A DNA stretch of 7,772 nt, from the NCBI GenBank assembly GCA_946479255.1, contig CAMLFK010000238.1, forward strand, positions 1 through 7,772, written 5' to 3'. The notes below the pieces were generated by a model, which saw only the letters and a list, made by a program, of their open reading frames with translations, was not told where the DNA came from and did not search any database. Both the position numbers and the translations under genes were made by a program. The stretch is from an uncultured Oxalobacteraceae bacterium (GTDB lineage: Bacteria > Pseudomonadota > Gammaproteobacteria > Burkholderiales > Burkholderiaceae). Shown in pieces: positions 6,218-7,772 of this stretch. How positions within the stretch are numbered: the first letter of the stretch is position 1; the number at the start of each line of letters is the position of its first letter.

Positions 6218-6537
6218 GCTTCGTCGTCACGGAAAACTGCATCCGCTGCAAGCATACGGATTGCGTCGAGGTTTGCCCTGCGGACGCCTTTCGCGAAGGC
6301 CCGAACTTCATCGCGATTTCGCCGGACGACTGCATCGACTGCGCGCTCTGCGTGCCGGCCTGCCCGGTGAAGGCGATTTACCAGGAAGAGGACGTGCCGG
6401 AAGACCAGCGTGAATTTATCGCGCTCAATCGCGAGCTCGCTGCCGTATGGGGGCCGATCTACAACCGCAAGGATGCGCCGGCGGATGCGTCCCAATGGTC
6501 CAACGTGAAGGGCAAGCTGGAACAGCTGGCGAGATAG
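6214..6537 (+). CDS. fdxA: FdxA-type 7Fe-8S ferredoxin
   Basis: A 107-residue ferredoxin, the same length as Azotobacter FdI-type proteins. The cysteines are C9, C12, C17, C21, C40, C43, C46 and C50, in the FdxA order CIRCKHTDCVEVCP ... CIDCALCVPACP. In that family C9, C17 and C50 would hold a [3Fe-4S] cluster, and C21, C40, C43 and C46 a [4Fe-4S] cluster. The C-terminal half (VPEDQREFIALNRELAAVW, KGKLEQL) also matches FdxA. The free cysteine found four residues after the first CP in many FdxA proteins is Ala25 here. The start overlaps the CMD-like stop (ATGA) with a strong GGAGGAGGAAG upstream, so it is translationally coupled. As the last gene of a radical SAM operon it is a plausible dedicated electron donor for the aminomutase cluster. 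General-purpose FdxA copies usually stand alone or near other genes, so the placement is informative. Confidence 0.93.
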   Translation: MSFVVTENCIRCKHTDCVEVCPADAFREGPNFIAISPDDCIDCALCVPACPVKAIYQEEDVPEDQREFIALNRELAAVWGPIYNRKDAPADASQWSNVKGKLEQLAR

Positions 6538-6559
6538 CAGTTACTGGAGCGGTTTGATG

Positions 6560-6597
6560 GCGCATGCATGGGAGGCAAGATGGCCCCATTCATGCGC
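6560..6597. repeat. Long hairpin 23 bp after the ferredoxin stop
   Basis: GCGCATGCATGGG (6560-6572) pairs with CCCATTCATGCGC (6585-6597): 12 of 13 pairs around a 12-base loop. No T tract follows, so it is not a typical intrinsic terminator. It may stabilise the operon mRNA 3' end, or mark the IS30 insertion area, since IS30-type elements often target palindromes. Confidence 0.55.
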
Positions 6598-6599
6598 TG

Positions 6600-7345
6600 C
6601 AAACCACAATGCCATGCTCGCCGTCTGCTGCCACGACGGCTTCCCAAGCTGCACGCCGATGGAGCCTTGTTCCAGGTAGTCCGGCATCAGTTAAAACTGC
6701 TCTGGTCTCCGCAGCAAATAGCGCTCAAACTGAAGGCCCTTTGGCCCGACAACTCTGAGAAATCTGTGTCCCACGTGGCCATCTACAACGCTATCTACAT
6801 GCATCCCCGCGGCGAGCTCAAGCGCGAACTGATCGCCTGCCTTCGCCACCACAATCAGGTACGCAAACCGCGCAGTCGGGGTGACGACCGGCGCTACCAG
6901 ATCCAAGACATGTCGAGCATCCATACCCGCCCGCCAGAGGCCGAGGATCGTCTCATCCCTGGCCATTGGGAAGGCGACCTGATCAAGGGCGCCGGCAACC
7001 GCTCCTAGGTCGGCACGCTGGTCGAACGCACGACCGGCTTTGTGGTACGCCACCACCAAGACCGTCGTCGACAGCTTCTCGGCAGTGCTCAACCGCGAGC
7101 CGGCGGTGATGCGCAAGACCATGACGTACGACCAGGGCCGCGAGATGCACGGCCACAAAATTCTAAGCGAGCGCACTGGCGTCCAGATCTATTTCGCCGA
7201 CCCGCACAGCCCGTGGCAGCGCGGCTCAAACGAAAACACCAATGGCCTGCTGCGCCAGTACATGCCAAAAGGATCGGACCTTTCGATTTACTCCCAAGAG
7301 GAGCAAGATGCCATCGCCCTGTCACTCAATACCCGCCCAATCGCC
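6600..7345 (+). pseudogene. Decayed IS30-family transposase
   Basis: Two reading frames together give most of an IS30 transposase. The first (to the TAG at 7006) covers WSPQQIA, SVSHVAIYNAIY, GELKRELI, DMSSIHTRPPEAEDRLIPGHWEGDLIKGAGNRS, and after the stop VGTLVERTTGFVV. The second, one base over from about 7050, covers SFSAVLN, MTYDQGREM, DPHSPWQRGSNENTNGLLRQYMPKGSDLSIYSQEE and LNTRP. All three catalytic residues remain: Asp (6976-6978), Asp (7130-7132) and Glu (7232-7234). The gene is dead by four lesions: no N-terminal helix-turn-helix, an in-frame TAG at a Ser position, a probable small deletion and frameshift near 7050, and loss of the C-terminus after NTRP (about 7339). No terminal inverted repeats were recognised. 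Intact relatives are about 320-390 residues. Confidence 0.85.
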
Positions 7346-7426
7346 GCTTGTCGTTTATACTCAGCAATTAGCATTGCTACAACATCCGACCGACACTGTT
7401 AATTAGCCCAGCGTTGCGCTTGGTTC

Positions 7427-7457
7427 TTGAAACCTATCATTTCGATGGCGATATAGC
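7427..7457 (+). promoter_or_regulatory. Weak promoter candidate before the GH54 lipoprotein
   Basis: TTGAAA (7427-7432) and TATAGC (7452-7457) are 19 bp apart, wider than ideal. They lie 26 bp before the start codon. Apart from this the stretch 7346-7483, between the IS30 remnant and the lipoprotein, shows no gene or clear structure. Confidence 0.2.
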
Positions 7458-7483
7458 GCCACATTAAAATTCCGGAGACCATC

Positions 7484-7772
7484 ATGAACGCGTGCAGCAA
7501 AAGACTTTTTGGCCTCTGGATCCTTATGGCGAGCCTTTTGGCAGGCTGCGGCGGCGGAGGTGGCGGCTCCCCCGCCTCGCCTTCACCGGCACCCGCGCCA
7601 GCGCCTGCACCCGCGCCAGCGCCAGCGCCTTCACCGGCACCCGCGCCCGCCCCTACACCGGCGCCCCGGGATGGGCAGGGGCCTTGCGACATCTACGCCG
7701 CCGGCGGCACGCCGTGTGTCGCGGCGCACAGCACGACGCGGGTCCTGCTCTCGACCTATACGGGCCCGCTGT
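7484..7772 (+). CDS. Lipoprotein with Pro/Ala linker and GH54-like arabinofuranosidase domain (5' part)
   Basis: The window holds the first 96 residues of an open frame that runs off the end. ATG 7484 has CGGAGA six bases upstream. Residues 1-22 are a lipoprotein signal: positive n-region (K6, R7), hydrophobic core, and lipobox LAGC with C22 as the lipidated residue, followed by six Gly. Residues 30-61 are an almost pure Ser/Ala/Pro linker. The globular part starts at residue 64 with [23 protein letters not shown], which closely matches the N-terminus of the GH54 alpha-L-arabinofuranosidase catalytic domain, including both cysteines (C68, C78). The inferred role is surface-anchored release of arabinose from plant polysaccharides. 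The rest of the domain and its catalytic residues lie outside the window. Unrelated in function to the operon upstream, from which the IS30 remnant separates it. Confidence 0.8.
   Translation, partial: MNACSKRLFGLWILMASLLAGCGGGGGGSPASPSPAPAPAPAPAPAPAPSPAPAPAPTPAPRDGQGPCDIYAAGGTPCVAAHSTTRVLLSTYTGPL
7578..7647 (+). repeat. Tandem repeats encoding the Pro/Ala linker
   Basis: A 22-base unit, CGCCTTCACCGGCACCCGCGCC in effect, occurs at 7578-7599 and again at 7626-7647 (48-bp offset), with shorter GCACCCGCGCCAGCGCC-type units between. It codes for the SPAPAP linker. Such GC-rich repeats often change length by slippage, so linker length may vary between strains. Confidence 0.75.

Noticed and set aside
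7042..7371. Alternative plus-strand frame through the IS30 region
   Set aside because: Its translation has no IS30 motifs; the catalytic motifs are in the neighbouring frame.
7399..7692. Minus-strand Gly/Ala repeat protein
   Set aside because: It is the reverse of the Pro/Ala linker of the lipoprotein; repeats of this kind open all frames.

Overview
The window looks like a chromosomal stretch of a Burkholderiales-type betaproteobacterium. This is inferred from the roughly 60% GC of the core genes, the GcvA-style LysR regulator, the FdxA-type ferredoxin, a tRNA-Lys(UUU) 3' half, and an IS30 remnant of the kind common in that order. Only sequence reading supports this; no search was run.

Positions 1-1564 form a small tRNA-bounded accessory segment. 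The first 62 bases (last two bases of a presumed tRNA-Lys CCA end, spacer and tRNA terminator) recur at 1503-1564 with one mismatch. The second copy is preceded at 1457-1504 by a 3' tRNA-Lys fragment that starts at the anticodon arm. This is the usual footprint of site-specific integration into the anticodon region of a tRNA gene. The repeat period is only 1502 bp. The segment holds one lower-GC gene (145-1314) for a 389-residue protein of unknown function with a HEPN-like R-x4-H motif, and no integrase. Related GGGAAA/TTTCCC palindromes lie at both inner edges.

Positions 1565-1670 hold no gene. On the minus strand they resemble domains V and VI of a group II intron, with no reverse transcriptase nearby: probably a relic.

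Positions 1688-6537 are the metabolic core. A LysR-type regulator (minus strand) diverges from a tight four-gene plus-strand operon: a KamA-family radical SAM/PLP aminomutase-like enzyme, a class III PLP aminotransferase, a carboxymuconolactone decarboxylase (CMD)-like protein, and a 7Fe-8S FdxA-type ferredoxin. Gaps are 10 bp, 13 bp and a 4-bp ATGA overlap. The simplest reading is an amino-acid route: the aminomutase moves an alpha-amino group to the beta position, the aminotransferase removes it, the CMD-like protein acts on the keto product, and the ferredoxin reduces the radical SAM cluster. The substrate is unknown, and residues that bind lysine in lysine 2,3-aminomutase do not appear conserved by eye.

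Positions 6538-7483 contain a near-perfect hairpin just after the operon and a decayed IS30-family transposase (truncated at both ends, with an in-frame stop and a frameshift). From 7484 the window enters the start of a lipoprotein with a Pro/Ala linker and the first residues of what looks like a GH54 alpha-L-arabinofuranosidase catalytic domain, cut off by the window end.
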